Shown: positions 42,594 to 51,097 of the stretch, piece by piece
Position numbering within the stretch: the first letter of the stretch is position 1
Layout: the number at the start of each line of letters is the position of its first letter
NCBI RefSeq assembly: GCF_016863035.1
Contig: NZ_BOOC01000001.1
Span: 1 to 64,000, forward strand
Length of the DNA: 64,000 bases
Direction of reading: 5' to 3'
From: Microbispora corallina
GTDB lineage: Bacteria; Actinomycetota; Actinomycetes; Streptosporangiales; Streptosporangiaceae
Notes under the pieces: model-generated
Told to the model about the DNA's origin: nothing
The model's database searches: none
The model's input: the letters and a program-made list of their open reading frames with translations, nothing else
Translations under genes and position numbers: made by a program

Positions 42594-43344
42594 GGCGCGT
42601 CCCCACCTCGAGGATCTCCCGCTGCAGGCGGCGCACCTCGGGCGAGGGCTCCAGCCCCAGCTCCCGGTCGAGCACCCTGCGCAGGTCGTGGAAGGCGGTC
42701 AGCGCCTCCCCCCGCCGGCCCACCCTGTGCAGGGTCTCGATCAGCCGGGCGTGGAACCACTCGTTCAGCGGATTGGCCGCCACCAGGCCCCGCAGCTCGC
42801 CCACCAGCTCCCGGTGGCGGCCCAGCCGCATGTCGGCCTCGATCCGCAGCTCGAGCGCCCTGATCCGCGCCTCCTCCAGCTGGGCGAGGTGGCGGGTCAG
42901 GACGGGGCCGCAGGCCACGTTGCCGAGCGGCCTGCCCCGCCACAGGGCGAGCGCCTCGCGCAGGACGGCCGCCCCCTCGGCCGTCTCCCCCCGGGCGACC
43001 CCGGCCGCCCCGCGCTCCGCGAGCCGCCGGAACCGCTCGGCGTCGACCTGCTCCCCCGCCACCTGCAGCACATATCCGGTGGGCTCGGTCAGCAGCGGCG
43101 CCGGAGGGTCGCCGTCGGCCCCCAGAAGCCGGCGCAGCCGGTAGACGTGCGTGTGCAGCGACTGCAGGGCCGTCCGCGGCGGCGCGTCCTCCCACAGCTC
43201 CTCGACCAGCGTCTCCACCGGGACGACCTGGCCCGGCCGCATCAGCAGCAGGGCGAGGACCTGACGGACCTTGGGCCCCGGCGGTATCACCACGCGGTTT
43301 CCTGAACGTATCGCCAACGAGCCGAGAACAGTGAAAATACGCAT
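42559..43344 (-). CDS. SARP-family pathway activator
   Basis: A 261-residue regulator with the two SARP domains: an OmpR-type DNA-binding N-terminus (FTVLGSLAIRSGNRVVIPPGPKV, LWEDAPPRTALQSLHTHVYRLRRLL) and a bacterial transcriptional activation domain (HLAQLEEARIRALELRIEADMRLG, NEWFHARLIETLHRVGRRGEAL). SARPs are pathway-specific activators of antibiotic and signal clusters. The ATG at 43344 follows GGGAG; that site sits in the loop of a potential CCAATT/AATTGG hairpin. It lies between the two HadAB pairs, facing the first. Confidence 0.94.
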   Translation of the reverse strand: MRIFTVLGSLAIRSGNRVVIPPGPKVRQVLALLLMRPGQVVPVETLVEELWEDAPPRTALQSLHTHVYRLRRLLGADGDPPAPLLTEPTGYVLQVAGEQVDAERFRRLAERGAAGVARGETAEGAAVLREALALWRGRPLGNVACGPVLTRHLAQLEEARIRALELRIEADMRLGRHRELVGELRGLVAANPLNEWFHARLIETLHRVGRRGEALTAFHDLRRVLDRELGLEPSPEVRRLQREILEVGTRPMPGLRSSAAS

Positions 43345-43583
43345 TTCCAATTTCTCCCGAATAATTGGGATCGTATGGTGCCTGGTCCTCGGTGTTCGAT
43401 CCGAACGTAATCAGGAGCCCCCACCTGGCTGCAACGCCGGGACCCTCAAGTGCCGCCAAAGACGCAGCACCATGCGCCTTTCGGGGCATCGATTACCTCC
43501 CAAGTGACATCCCGTCAGCCTCGAAGAGAAGTCCATATCCCGATAAAGTCGGAAACCGGTCTGCCATCTCGAAAGGAAGCCCG

Positions 43584-44012
43584 ATGCCGCTGAATCCGGC
43601 GTTCAAGGGCCGGGTCTACCCGCCGACCGAGCCGTACGAGGTCGGCCGCGAGAAGATCCGCGAGTTCGCCGAGGCGATCGGCGAGCCCGACCCCGCCGCG
43701 GACCCGGACGGCCCGGTGGTCGCGCCCCCGACGTTCGCGATCGTGCTCACGATGCGGGCCGAGCGGCAGGCGGTGTTCGACCCCGAGCTCGGGCTCGACC
43801 TGTCCCGCCTGCTCCACCGGGAGCAGCGGTTCGACTACACCCGCCCGATCGTGGCCGGCGACCGGCTCACGGTCACCGTGCGGGTCGAGGACGTGGGCGG
43901 CGCCGGTCCCGCCGACGTGCTGACCCTGTCCAGCGCCGTGACCACGACGGGCGGCGAGCACGTCTGCACGGCCACCGCCACGCTCGTGACCATGGGAGAC
44001 GAGGATGCCTGA
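43584..44012 (+). CDS. HadA-like MaoC N-terminal dehydratase subunit (second copy)
   Basis: A 142-residue protein: FKGRVYPPTEPYEVGREKI, VVAPPTFAIVLTMRAERQAVFDPEL and LHREQRFDYTRPIVAGDRL. It is clearly similar to the protein at 41.7-42.1 kb and has the same order of a HadA-like then a HadB-like gene. GAAAGGAAG lies before the ATG. The stop lies inside the following HadB-like gene. The 239 bp upstream hold the divergent SARP promoter. Confidence 0.9.
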   Translation: MPLNPAFKGRVYPPTEPYEVGREKIREFAEAIGEPDPAADPDGPVVAPPTFAIVLTMRAERQAVFDPELGLDLSRLLHREQRFDYTRPIVAGDRLTVTVRVEDVGGAGPADVLTLSSAVTTTGGEHVCTATATLVTMGDEDA

Positions 44013-44436
44013 CGTCCCGCGCTACTCGGCCGTCCGGGTCGGGGACCGGCTGCCCCGCCTCACCCACCCGATCCGCCGCTACGACCTGGTCCGCTACGCC
44101 GGCGCCTCGGGAGACTTCAACCCCATCCACTGGAGCGAGAGCGCGGCCGAGGGGGCCGGGCTGCCCGGCCTCGTCGCCCACGGCATGCTCACCTTCGGCG
44201 TGGCGATGCGCCTGGTGAACGAGTGGGCGGGCCGCCCCGGGCGGGTGAGCGGCTGCGGCGCCCGGTTCACCCGGCCCGTCGTCGTGCCCGACGGGTACGA
44301 CGGCACCGAGGTGGTGGTGGAGGGGGTCGTGGCCGAGAAGCTGCCCGGCTCCCGGGTGCGGATCGACCTGACCGTGCGGCACGGCGGCGAGAAGGTGCTC
44401 GCCCGCCCGCGCGCCGTGGTCGCGCTCGACGACTGA
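44005..44436 (+). CDS. HadB-like MaoC dehydratase, catalytic subunit (second copy)
   Basis: A 143-residue hydratase-2-type protein with catalytic Asp and His in GASGDFNPIHWSES, and GLVAHGMLTFGVAMRLVNEWAG. It overlaps the HadA-like gene by 8 bp. Together they form a second complete dehydratase. Two dehydratases in one pathway suggest different chain lengths or different double-bond positions. A 66-bp gap leads to the lactonase gene. Confidence 0.91.
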   Translation: MPDVPRYSAVRVGDRLPRLTHPIRRYDLVRYAGASGDFNPIHWSESAAEGAGLPGLVAHGMLTFGVAMRLVNEWAGRPGRVSGCGARFTRPVVVPDGYDGTEVVVEGVVAEKLPGSRVRIDLTVRHGGEKVLARPRAVVALDD

Positions 44437-44502
44437 CGACCCGACCGGCGGGCCCGAGCGGCGGGCCCGGCCGAGAGCGACGACGAGGAAGGCCCGGCTG
44501 CA

Positions 44503-45555
44503 ATGCGACTGTTCGTCGGCGGATACTCCTGGACCGAGACCCTCGCCAGGGGCGTGCGCGTCGTGATGACCGATCCCGCGACCGGCGGGCTGGTGCTCAC
44601 CGGCTCGTTCACCGACATCCCCAACCCCTTCCACCTGCTGCCGTCCCCTTCGGGGCGGACGCTCTACGTGGCCGCCAACGTGCCGGACGGCCGGGTGCAC
44701 GTCCTCGGCGTCGGGCGGCACGGCTCGCTGGAGCACCGGGGCGAGCGCCCGGCCCTCGGCGCCGGCACCGTCCACCTGTCCCTGCACCCGTCGGGACGGC
44801 ACCTGCTCGCGGTCAACCACGACTCGGGCGAGGTCGTCGTCTTCCCCGTGGAGGACGACGAGCTGCTCGGCCCGGCCGTGGACGTCGTGCGCCACGACGG
44901 GAAGGGCCCCGACCCGGTCAATCAGGCCGGGCCCCACCCGCACATGACCGCGACCGACCACACCGGGACGTTCGTCCTCGTGCCGGACAAGGGCGACGAC
45001 CACGTCCACGTGTACCGGTTCTCCGCGTCCAGCGGGCACCTGTCGGCCCTCGGACGGACCCACCTCGGCGAGGGCGTCGGCCCGCGCCACCTCGTCTTCC
45101 ACCCCTCGGGCCGGTACGTCTACGTCGTCGGCGAGCTCCAGCCGGTCATCGTGGTGTGCGGCTTCGACACGTCCGGGGCCCTGTGGCCGCTGGGCTCGGT
45201 GCGCACGGTGCCCGACGAGGCGGACGGCTGGATCGCGCCCTCCGCCATCGTGATCTCGGCCGACGGGCGGTACGTCTACGCGGCCAACCGGGGCCACGAG
45301 AGCGTGGCCGTCTTCGAGGTGGCCGCCGGGGGCGCGGTGCTGAAGCGGACCGGGGAGCACCGGTTCGGCGACCCGTTCACCACCATGCCGTGGGACCTGC
45401 TCGTCGATCCCTCGGGCACGGTCGTGTACGTGGCCAACCAGATGGCGGGGACGGTCGCCGCGCTGTCCGTCGACCCGGAGACGGGCCTGCTGGGGGCGCT
45501 GGGCGCGCCGGTGGCGGTGCCCGACGCGGCCTGCCTGGTGGCCGCGCCCGCCTGA
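44503..45555 (+). CDS. Beta-propeller lactonase family protein (6-phosphogluconolactonase-like)
   Basis: A 350-residue seven-bladed propeller of the lactonase family: MRLFVGGYSW, PSGRTLYVAANV, LHPSGRHLLAVNHDSGEV, VNQAGPHPHMTATD, VGPRHLVFHPSGRYVYVVGEL, ADGRYVYAANRGHESVAVFE and DPSGTVVYVANQMAGTVAAL. The His-rich GPHPHM and the blade repeats are typical. Members hydrolyse 6-phosphogluconolactone or act as carboxylactone hydrolases, and many have unknown substrates. Its place downstream of an AfsA-type locus makes hydrolysis of a lactone signal or product possible, but this is inference. No signal peptide is seen. Confidence 0.87.
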   Translation: MRLFVGGYSWTETLARGVRVVMTDPATGGLVLTGSFTDIPNPFHLLPSPSGRTLYVAANVPDGRVHVLGVGRHGSLEHRGERPALGAGTVHLSLHPSGRHLLAVNHDSGEVVVFPVEDDELLGPAVDVVRHDGKGPDPVNQAGPHPHMTATDHTGTFVLVPDKGDDHVHVYRFSASSGHLSALGRTHLGEGVGPRHLVFHPSGRYVYVVGELQPVIVVCGFDTSGALWPLGSVRTVPDEADGWIAPSAIVISADGRYVYAANRGHESVAVFEVAAGGAVLKRTGEHRFGDPFTTMPWDLLVDPSGTVVYVANQMAGTVAALSVDPETGLLGALGAPVAVPDAACLVAAPA

Positions 45556-45587
45556 TCCCCGCCCGGTGTCCCGGGCCTGCGAGCGAA

Positions 45588-45619
45588 CGAAGCCCTCCGG
45601 CCGGCGCCGGAGGGCTTCG
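45588..45619. terminator. Perfect 14-bp hairpin between convergent genes
   Basis: CGAAGCCCTCCGGC (45588-45601) pairs with GCCGGAGGGCTTCG (45606-45619) around CGGC, between the lactonase and the convergent MerR gene. Confidence 0.9.
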
Positions 45620-45634
45620 CGCGTGCGGGGAGTC

Positions 45635-46264
45635 TCAGAAGTCGCCGAAGAGGCGGGTCGACTCGGCCTCGTGGGCCAGCCGGCGCAGCGACGCGAGGAT
45701 CGTGTCGCCCATGGCGGTCCAGATGACGACGCCCTCGACGATGCTGTCGAGATCGCCGCGGTGCAGCAGCGTCTTCACCTCGTCGGCGGCCACGCGCTCG
45801 GCGGCGTCGGCGTAGGAGCCGAGGACCTTGGCGAAGTCGTCCTGGCCGAGCCGCCGCATGGTGGCGAGCGCGTCGGCCAGCGTGCGGCGGGCGGGGTTGG
45901 TGGGCTTGACCTGCCAGCCGCGTTCCTCCAGCAGCCGGTCGACCTCGGCGACGGCCTCCTGCCACGCCTCGTCCTCGGTGTAGTCGCGCGGCGCGGTCAT
46001 CACGTACTGCGCCTTACCGATGGTGTCGAGCTGGGAGACGCCGGTGGAGAACATCAGGGAGAGCACCTCGCGGGCCGAGGCGATGGACAGGCCGCCCACC
46101 TCGACGAGGGCGCGCGCCAGCTTGAGGCGGCGCACGTGCGCCTCGCCGTACTGGGCCTGGTTGGGCCCGGTCCGCTCCCCCGGCGGGAGCAGCCCCTCCC
46201 GCGTGTAGTACTTGATCGTGGGGATGGGAACGCCGGTGCGCCTGCTCAGCTCAGCGATCCTCAT
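45635..46264 (-). CDS. MerR-family transcriptional regulator
   Basis: A 209-residue regulator with an N-terminal MerR HTH (MRIAELSRRTGVPIPTIKYYTREGLL, then LKLARALVEVGGLSIASAREVL). A variable helical C-terminus of about 130 residues probably binds an effector. GGGAGAGA precedes the ATG at 46264. It lies 94 bp downstream of the MFS gene in the same direction and may be co-transcribed. Control of the MFS and divergent MMPL exporters is plausible. Confidence 0.88.
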   Translation of the reverse strand: MRIAELSRRTGVPIPTIKYYTREGLLPPGERTGPNQAQYGEAHVRRLKLARALVEVGGLSIASAREVLSLMFSTGVSQLDTIGKAQYVMTAPRDYTEDEAWQEAVAEVDRLLEERGWQVKPTNPARRTLADALATMRRLGQDDFAKVLGSYADAAERVAADEVKTLLHRGDLDSIVEGVVIWTAMGDTILASLRRLAHEAESTRLFGDF

Positions 46265-46358
46265 GGTGTCTCTCCCTGTCGCCGCCTCCAAGGATAGATC
46301 CTGGTCGCGTCCGGCGTACCACGCCCGATTGCGCGGCACACCGGACGCCGTCAGGCGC

Positions 46359-47771
46359 TCAGGCGCTGACCTCGCGCACCGGCGCCGGCTCGGCGGGCCG
46401 CTCGCGCGGCGGGGACGGAGGGACGAGCGCGGCGCACAGTGTGGCCGCGGCGACCATCGCGGCGCCGCCCCACAGCGCCGCCCGCAGGCCCGAGGTGAAC
46501 GACGCCGCCGTCGCGTAGCCGCCCGTCACCGCGAACACCTCGGCCAGCACGGCCACGCCGAGGACCACCCCGACCTGGCGCAGCGCGTTGTTGACGCCCG
46601 ACGCGAGGCCCTCCTCCGAAGGGGACGCGAAGTCGAGGGTCTGCCGGGCGCTCAGCGCGAAGAACAGGCCCATGCCGGCCCCGGCGACCACCATGGCCGG
46701 CAGCAGCAGGAGATAGGACACGCCGGGCTCGGCCACGACGGCGAGCCACCCGAGCGAGGCGGCCTGCAGGGCGCATCCCGCGATCATGAGCCGCCGCACG
46801 CCGAGGCGTTCGCCGAAGATCCCGGCGAGCGGCGCCACGAGCAGCGGCATGGCGGTCCACGGCAGCGTGCGCAACCCGGCCTGCACGGGCGAGTAGGCGA
46901 GCACGTTCTGCAGGTACTGCGTCAGCAGGAAGACCGCGCCGAACATGCCGCCCTGGACGAGCAGGGCGACGGCGTTCGACAGCGTGAAGCCGCGCCGCCG
47001 GAACAGGTGCGGCGGCAGCACGGGATGGGGCGCCCGCCTCTCCCACGCCACGGTGGCCGCCAGCAGCGCCGCCCCGGCGGCCAGCGAACCCACCACCTGC
47101 GCGTCGCCCCACCCGAGCGCCGAGCTGCGCACCAGCCCGTAGACGACGCCGAGCAGGCCGCCGGTGACGAGCAGCGTGCCGCGGACGTCGAGCCGCGCGT
47201 ACGGGCCGTGGCTCTCGGCCAGGCGGGCGAGGGCGAGCGGCAGCAGCAGCACGCCGATCGGGACGTTCAGCCAGAAGACCCAGTGCCAGTCGCCGAGCTG
47301 GACGATCATGCCGCCGACCCACGGGCCGAGGGCGATGGCGAGTCCGCTCATCCCGCTCAGGCCGGCGATGGCGATGCCGCGGCGCCTCTCGCCGACGGCC
47401 GTGACGACGAGCGTCAGCGACAGCGGGAAGATGACCGACCCGCCGACGCCCTGGAGCACCCGGGCGGCCACGAGCATCCCGGCGGTGCCGGACAGGGCGG
47501 CGGCCGCGGACGCGACGGTGAACAGCGCGACGCCCGCGACGAAGACGGTCCTGCGGCCGAAGCGGTCGCCCAGGATGGCCGCGCCCAGCAGCAGGATCGC
47601 GAACGACAGGGTGTAGGCGTTGACCGTCCACTCCAGGCTCTCGAGCGAGGCGTGCAGGTCGCGCCGGATCGTCGGCAACGCGGTGGTGACGATCAGGTTG
47701 TCGAGCGACGCCATGAACGCCGCGGTCCCCGTGATCAGAAAGGTGGCTAAGGCTCCGCCACGAACGCTCAT
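46359..47771 (-). CDS. MFS drug exporter, DHA2 (EmrB/QacA) type
   Basis: A 470-residue transporter with about 14 hydrophobic segments. MASLDNLIVTTALPTIRRDL is the DHA2 helix 1 motif, GDRFGRRTVFVAG the helix 2-3 loop, ARVLQGVGGSVIFP helix 4 and GPWVGGMIVQ motif C. It uses the proton gradient to expel hydrophobic compounds. It diverges from an MMPL gene across a region with several GATAGT half-sites. The cluster context suggests product export or resistance. Confidence 0.92.
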   Translation of the reverse strand: MSVRGGALATFLITGTAAFMASLDNLIVTTALPTIRRDLHASLESLEWTVNAYTLSFAILLLGAAILGDRFGRRTVFVAGVALFTVASAAAALSGTAGMLVAARVLQGVGGSVIFPLSLTLVVTAVGERRRGIAIAGLSGMSGLAIALGPWVGGMIVQLGDWHWVFWLNVPIGVLLLPLALARLAESHGPYARLDVRGTLLVTGGLLGVVYGLVRSSALGWGDAQVVGSLAAGAALLAATVAWERRAPHPVLPPHLFRRRGFTLSNAVALLVQGGMFGAVFLLTQYLQNVLAYSPVQAGLRTLPWTAMPLLVAPLAGIFGERLGVRRLMIAGCALQAASLGWLAVVAEPGVSYLLLLPAMVVAGAGMGLFFALSARQTLDFASPSEEGLASGVNNALRQVGVVLGVAVLAEVFAVTGGYATAASFTSGLRAALWGGAAMVAAATLCAALVPPSPPRERPAEPAPVREVSA

Positions 47772-47810
47772 CGTCCGGCCTCCAGTGATGACCTCTTGCC
47801 CCCCAACTTA

Positions 47811-47850
47811 GATAGTGGATAGTATCACTATCGATAATTAGATGGATAGT
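47811..47850. promoter_or_regulatory. GATAGT-NNN-ACTATC operator cluster in the MFS / MMPL divergent promoter
   Basis: A perfect dyad GATAGT-ATC-ACTATC (47818-47832) is flanked by further GATAGT half-sites at 47811-47816 and 47845-47850. The identical architecture (GATAGT, 3 bp, ACTATC) recurs at 53104-53118. The region is AT-rich compared with its surroundings and probably holds both promoters. Confidence 0.65.
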
Positions 47851-47882
47851 AATGCTCACCGCTATCTACGGTGGAGGCGTAC

Positions 47883-50045
47883 ATGTTCCGCACACTCGGC
47901 CGCTTCGCCATCCGAAGCCGCCGCTGGATCATGCTCGGGACCCTGCTGTTCGTCGTGTTCGCCGCCGTCTGGGGCACGGGCGTGTTCGGCCGCCTCGGCG
48001 GCGGCGCCGGGTTCGACGACCCCGGCAGCCCGTCGGTGCACGCCGACAACGTGCTGGCCGGCCCCCTCGGCCGGTACGCCAACGACGTCGTCGTCCTCTA
48101 TGAGAGCGACCACCTCACCGTCGACGACCCCGCCTTCGCCGAGCCGGTGAAGCGGGCCCTGGCCGCCGTGCCGCGCGGTGACGTGACGCGGCTCGACTCG
48201 TACTGGTCGACCGGCTCCGCCGGCTACGTCTCGAAGGACCGGCACGCCACGTACGCGGCGGTGCAGCTGCGCTCGCCCGACGACCAGGTCCGCGTGCAGC
48301 AGCTGCGCAAGATCCAGGACAGCTTCGCGGTGCCCGGGCTGACCGTGAGGTTCGGCGGCACCACCTCGATGACCGACCAGGTCAACCGGCTCACGCTGCG
48401 CGACCTCGGCCTCGCCGAGGCGATCTCGACGCCGATCCTGCTGATCCTGCTGATCGTGGTGTTCCGCAGCGTCCTGGCCGCCACGCTGCCGCTGGTCATC
48501 GGCTTCACGGCGGCGCTGGGCTCGCTCGCGCTGCTGCGCTTCGTGACGCTGTTCGCCGACATCTCGACGTTCGCCATCCAGGTGATCAGCATCCTCGGCC
48601 TGGGCCTGGCGATCGACTACGCGCTGCTGGCCGTGACCCGGTTCCGCGAGGAGCTGTCGTCCGGCGCGTCCGTGGACGCCGCGGTCGAGCGGACGATGGC
48701 GACGGCGGGGCGGACGATCACGTTCTCCGGCGTCGTGGTGGCCATGTCGTTCGCCGGCCTCACGCTCTTCCCCTCGCGGTTCCTGCTGTCGATGGGCTAC
48801 GCGGGCGCGGGCACCGTGGTCGTGGCCGTCGTGGCCTCGCTGACCGTGCTCCCGGCGCTGCTGAAGATCATGGGCACCCGGCTCAACCCGGCGCGGGTGC
48901 GCGTGATCGACCCCACGACCGGCCGGTGGTACCGGGTCGCCCACGCCGTCATGCGCCGCCCGCTGGCGAGCACGCTCGGCATCGTCGTCGTCCTGGTCGC
49001 CCTCGGCCTGCCGTTCCTCGGGGTGAACTGGGCGCGGCCCGGCGACTGGGTGCTCCCGGCGAACGCTGACGCCCGCGCCGTCACCCAGGAGGTGGGACAG
49101 CGCTTCGCGGCCGATCCCGGCAAGCTCGTGACGGCCGTCGTCGAGTCGCCCCGCGCGCTCGACAGAGGCGCCCTGGACGCCTACGCCGCCCGCCTCGACG
49201 CGGTCCCGGGCGTGAACGGCGCCAGGGTCACCGGCGCCGCCGGCGACCAGGCCCGGCTCACGCTCGGCTACGCCATGGACCCGATGTCCCGCGACGCCCG
49301 CCGGATGGTGGACGGCCTGCGGGCCGTCGCCCCGCCCCCCGGGACCACGGCCGCGTTCACCGGCATGCCCGCCTCCCGGGTGGACATCGTCGACATGGTC
49401 ACCTCCCGGATGCCGTGGATGGCGCTGTTCGTGACCGTCGTGTCGTTCGTCGTGCTGTTCCTGGCCTTCGGGTCCGTGGTGCTGCCGGTGAAGTCGGTGC
49501 TGCTCAACCTGCTGTCGCTGTCGGCCTCCTTCGGCGCGATCAAGCTGATCTTCCAGGACGGCTGGCTCGACGGCGTGCTCAACTTCGTCCCGGTCGGCGC
49601 GGTGGACGTGAACTTCCCCGTGCTCATCGTGGCCATCGCCTTCGGCCTGGCCATGGACTACGAGGTGTTCCTGCTGTCGCGGGTCCGCGAGGAGTACGAG
49701 CGCACGGGCGACGTCGCCGAGTCGATGGCCCGGGGGCTGCAGCGGACGGCCCGCGTCATCACGAGCGCGGCCCTGCTGGTGGCCGTGGTCGTGGGCGGGT
49801 TCGTCCTGTCCGGGATCACGTTCATGAAGATGGCCGGCGTCGGCCTGGTGATCGCCGTCGCCGTCGACGCCACGATCGTGCGCGGCCTGCTCGTCCCGGC
49901 GACGATGCGGCTGCTCGGCCGGTGGGCCTGGTGGGCCCCGGCTCCGCTGGCCGCCTGGTGGCGCCGCCACGGCGTGCCCGAGCACGGGCACGGGCACGAC
50001 GCCGCCCCCGCCGCGCCCGCCGAGGTCGCGCCGCGGCCCGCCTGA
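47883..50045 (+). CDS. MMPL/RND-family membrane exporter
   Basis: A 720-residue transporter with the MMPL layout: one N-terminal helix, an outer domain, a block of helices (ILLILLIVVFRSVLAATLPLVIG, GLGLAIDYALLAVTRFREEL), then a repeat of the same plan with VTVVSFVVLFLAFGSVVLPVKS and FGLAMDYEVFLLSRVREEYERTG. The DY pairs in helices 4 and 10 are the proton relay. MMPL proteins export lipids, polyketides and glycolipids in actinobacteria. The ATG at 47883 follows GGTGGAGG, preferred over the GTG at 47871. The C-terminus is rich in His, Ala and Pro. Confidence 0.93.
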   Translation: MFRTLGRFAIRSRRWIMLGTLLFVVFAAVWGTGVFGRLGGGAGFDDPGSPSVHADNVLAGPLGRYANDVVVLYESDHLTVDDPAFAEPVKRALAAVPRGDVTRLDSYWSTGSAGYVSKDRHATYAAVQLRSPDDQVRVQQLRKIQDSFAVPGLTVRFGGTTSMTDQVNRLTLRDLGLAEAISTPILLILLIVVFRSVLAATLPLVIGFTAALGSLALLRFVTLFADISTFAIQVISILGLGLAIDYALLAVTRFREELSSGASVDAAVERTMATAGRTITFSGVVVAMSFAGLTLFPSRFLLSMGYAGAGTVVVAVVASLTVLPALLKIMGTRLNPARVRVIDPTTGRWYRVAHAVMRRPLASTLGIVVVLVALGLPFLGVNWARPGDWVLPANADARAVTQEVGQRFAADPGKLVTAVVESPRALDRGALDAYAARLDAVPGVNGARVTGAAGDQARLTLGYAMDPMSRDARRMVDGLRAVAPPPGTTAAFTGMPASRVDIVDMVTSRMPWMALFVTVVSFVVLFLAFGSVVLPVKSVLLNLLSLSASFGAIKLIFQDGWLDGVLNFVPVGAVDVNFPVLIVAIAFGLAMDYEVFLLSRVREEYERTGDVAESMARGLQRTARVITSAALLVAVVVGGFVLSGITFMKMAGVGLVIAVAVDATIVRGLLVPATMRLLGRWAWWAPAPLAAWWRRHGVPEHGHGHDAAPAAPAEVAPRPA

Positions 50046-50068
50046 CCCCCGACACTCAGGGAGATCAC

Positions 50069-51097
50069 ATGCAGTACGAAGTGCTCGGCCGCACCGGGGT
50101 GACGGTGAGCCGGCTGTGCCTTGGAGCGATGATGTTCGGGTCGTGGGGCAATCCCGACCACGACGACTCGATAAAGATCATCCACCACGCCCTCGAGAAC
50201 GGCGTCAACTTCATCGACACCTCCGACAACTACTCGGCCGGGGAGTCGGAGGAGATCGTCGGCAAGGCCCTCGCGCAGGCGGGGGCCCGGGACCGGGTGG
50301 TCCTCGCGACCAAGTGCCACTTCCCCATGGGCGCCGACCCCAACATGCGGGGCAACTCCCGCCGCTGGATCACGCAGGAGGTGGACAACAGCCTGCGCCG
50401 GCTCGGCACGGACTGGATCGACCTCTACCAGATCCACCGTCCCGACCCCTCCACGGACATCGACGAGACGCTGAGCGCGCTGACCGACCTGGTTCGGGCC
50501 GGCAAGATCCGCTACTTCGGCACCTCGACGTTCCCGGCCCACCTCATCGTGGAGGCGCAGCTCGTGGCCGCCCGCGGGTTCCGCGAGCGGTTCTCCGCCG
50601 AGCAGGCGCCGTACTCGATCCTCGTTCGAGGGATCGAGCGCGACGTGCTCCCGGTCTGCCGGCAGTACCGGGTGGGCGTGCTGACCTGGAGCCCGCTCGC
50701 CGGCGGCTGGCTCACCGGCCGGTACCGCAAGGACCAGGAGGTCCCGTTCAGCATGCGCAGCTTCGTCGTGCCCGGCAGGTACGACATGGAGCTGCCCGCC
50801 AACCAGCGCAAGCTGGAGATCGTCGAGGAGCTGGCCCTGCTGGCCGAGCGCGCCGGGATCAGTCTCATCGACCTCGCCCTGGCCTTCACGCTCCGCCATC
50901 CCTCGGTCACCTCGGTTATCATCGGCCCGCGTACCACAGAGCACCTTGACAGTCAGCTCGGAGCGGTGTCGGTCGAGCTGACCGGCGACGTGCTCGACGA
51001 GATCGACCGGATCGTCCCGCCAGGCACCACGCTCAATCCGCACGACGAGGGCTGGCAGCACCCTGAGCTGGCCGACCCCGCTCTGCGGCGGAGATAG
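50069..51097 (+). CDS. Aldo/keto reductase
   Basis: A 342-residue AKR of the YghZ/Kv-beta-like type: VLGRTGVTVSRLCLGAMMFG, NFIDTSDNYSAGESEEIVGKAL with catalytic Asp and Tyr, VLATKCHFPMGADPN with Lys, DLYQIHRPDP with His, and TSVIIGPRTTEHLDSQL near the NADPH-binding C-terminus. AGGGAGA precedes the ATG, 23 nt after the MMPL stop, so it is probably in the same operon. It could reduce a carbonyl in the exported product. Substrate unknown. Confidence 0.92.
   Translation: MQYEVLGRTGVTVSRLCLGAMMFGSWGNPDHDDSIKIIHHALENGVNFIDTSDNYSAGESEEIVGKALAQAGARDRVVLATKCHFPMGADPNMRGNSRRWITQEVDNSLRRLGTDWIDLYQIHRPDPSTDIDETLSALTDLVRAGKIRYFGTSTFPAHLIVEAQLVAARGFRERFSAEQAPYSILVRGIERDVLPVCRQYRVGVLTWSPLAGGWLTGRYRKDQEVPFSMRSFVVPGRYDMELPANQRKLEIVEELALLAERAGISLIDLALAFTLRHPSVTSVIIGPRTTEHLDSQLGAVSVELTGDVLDEIDRIVPPGTTLNPHDEGWQHPELADPALRRR

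Noticed and set aside
47862-49997. A 711-codon open frame on the minus strand
   Set aside because: Antisense to the MMPL exporter; low-complexity His/Arg/Gly sequence with no recognisable domain.
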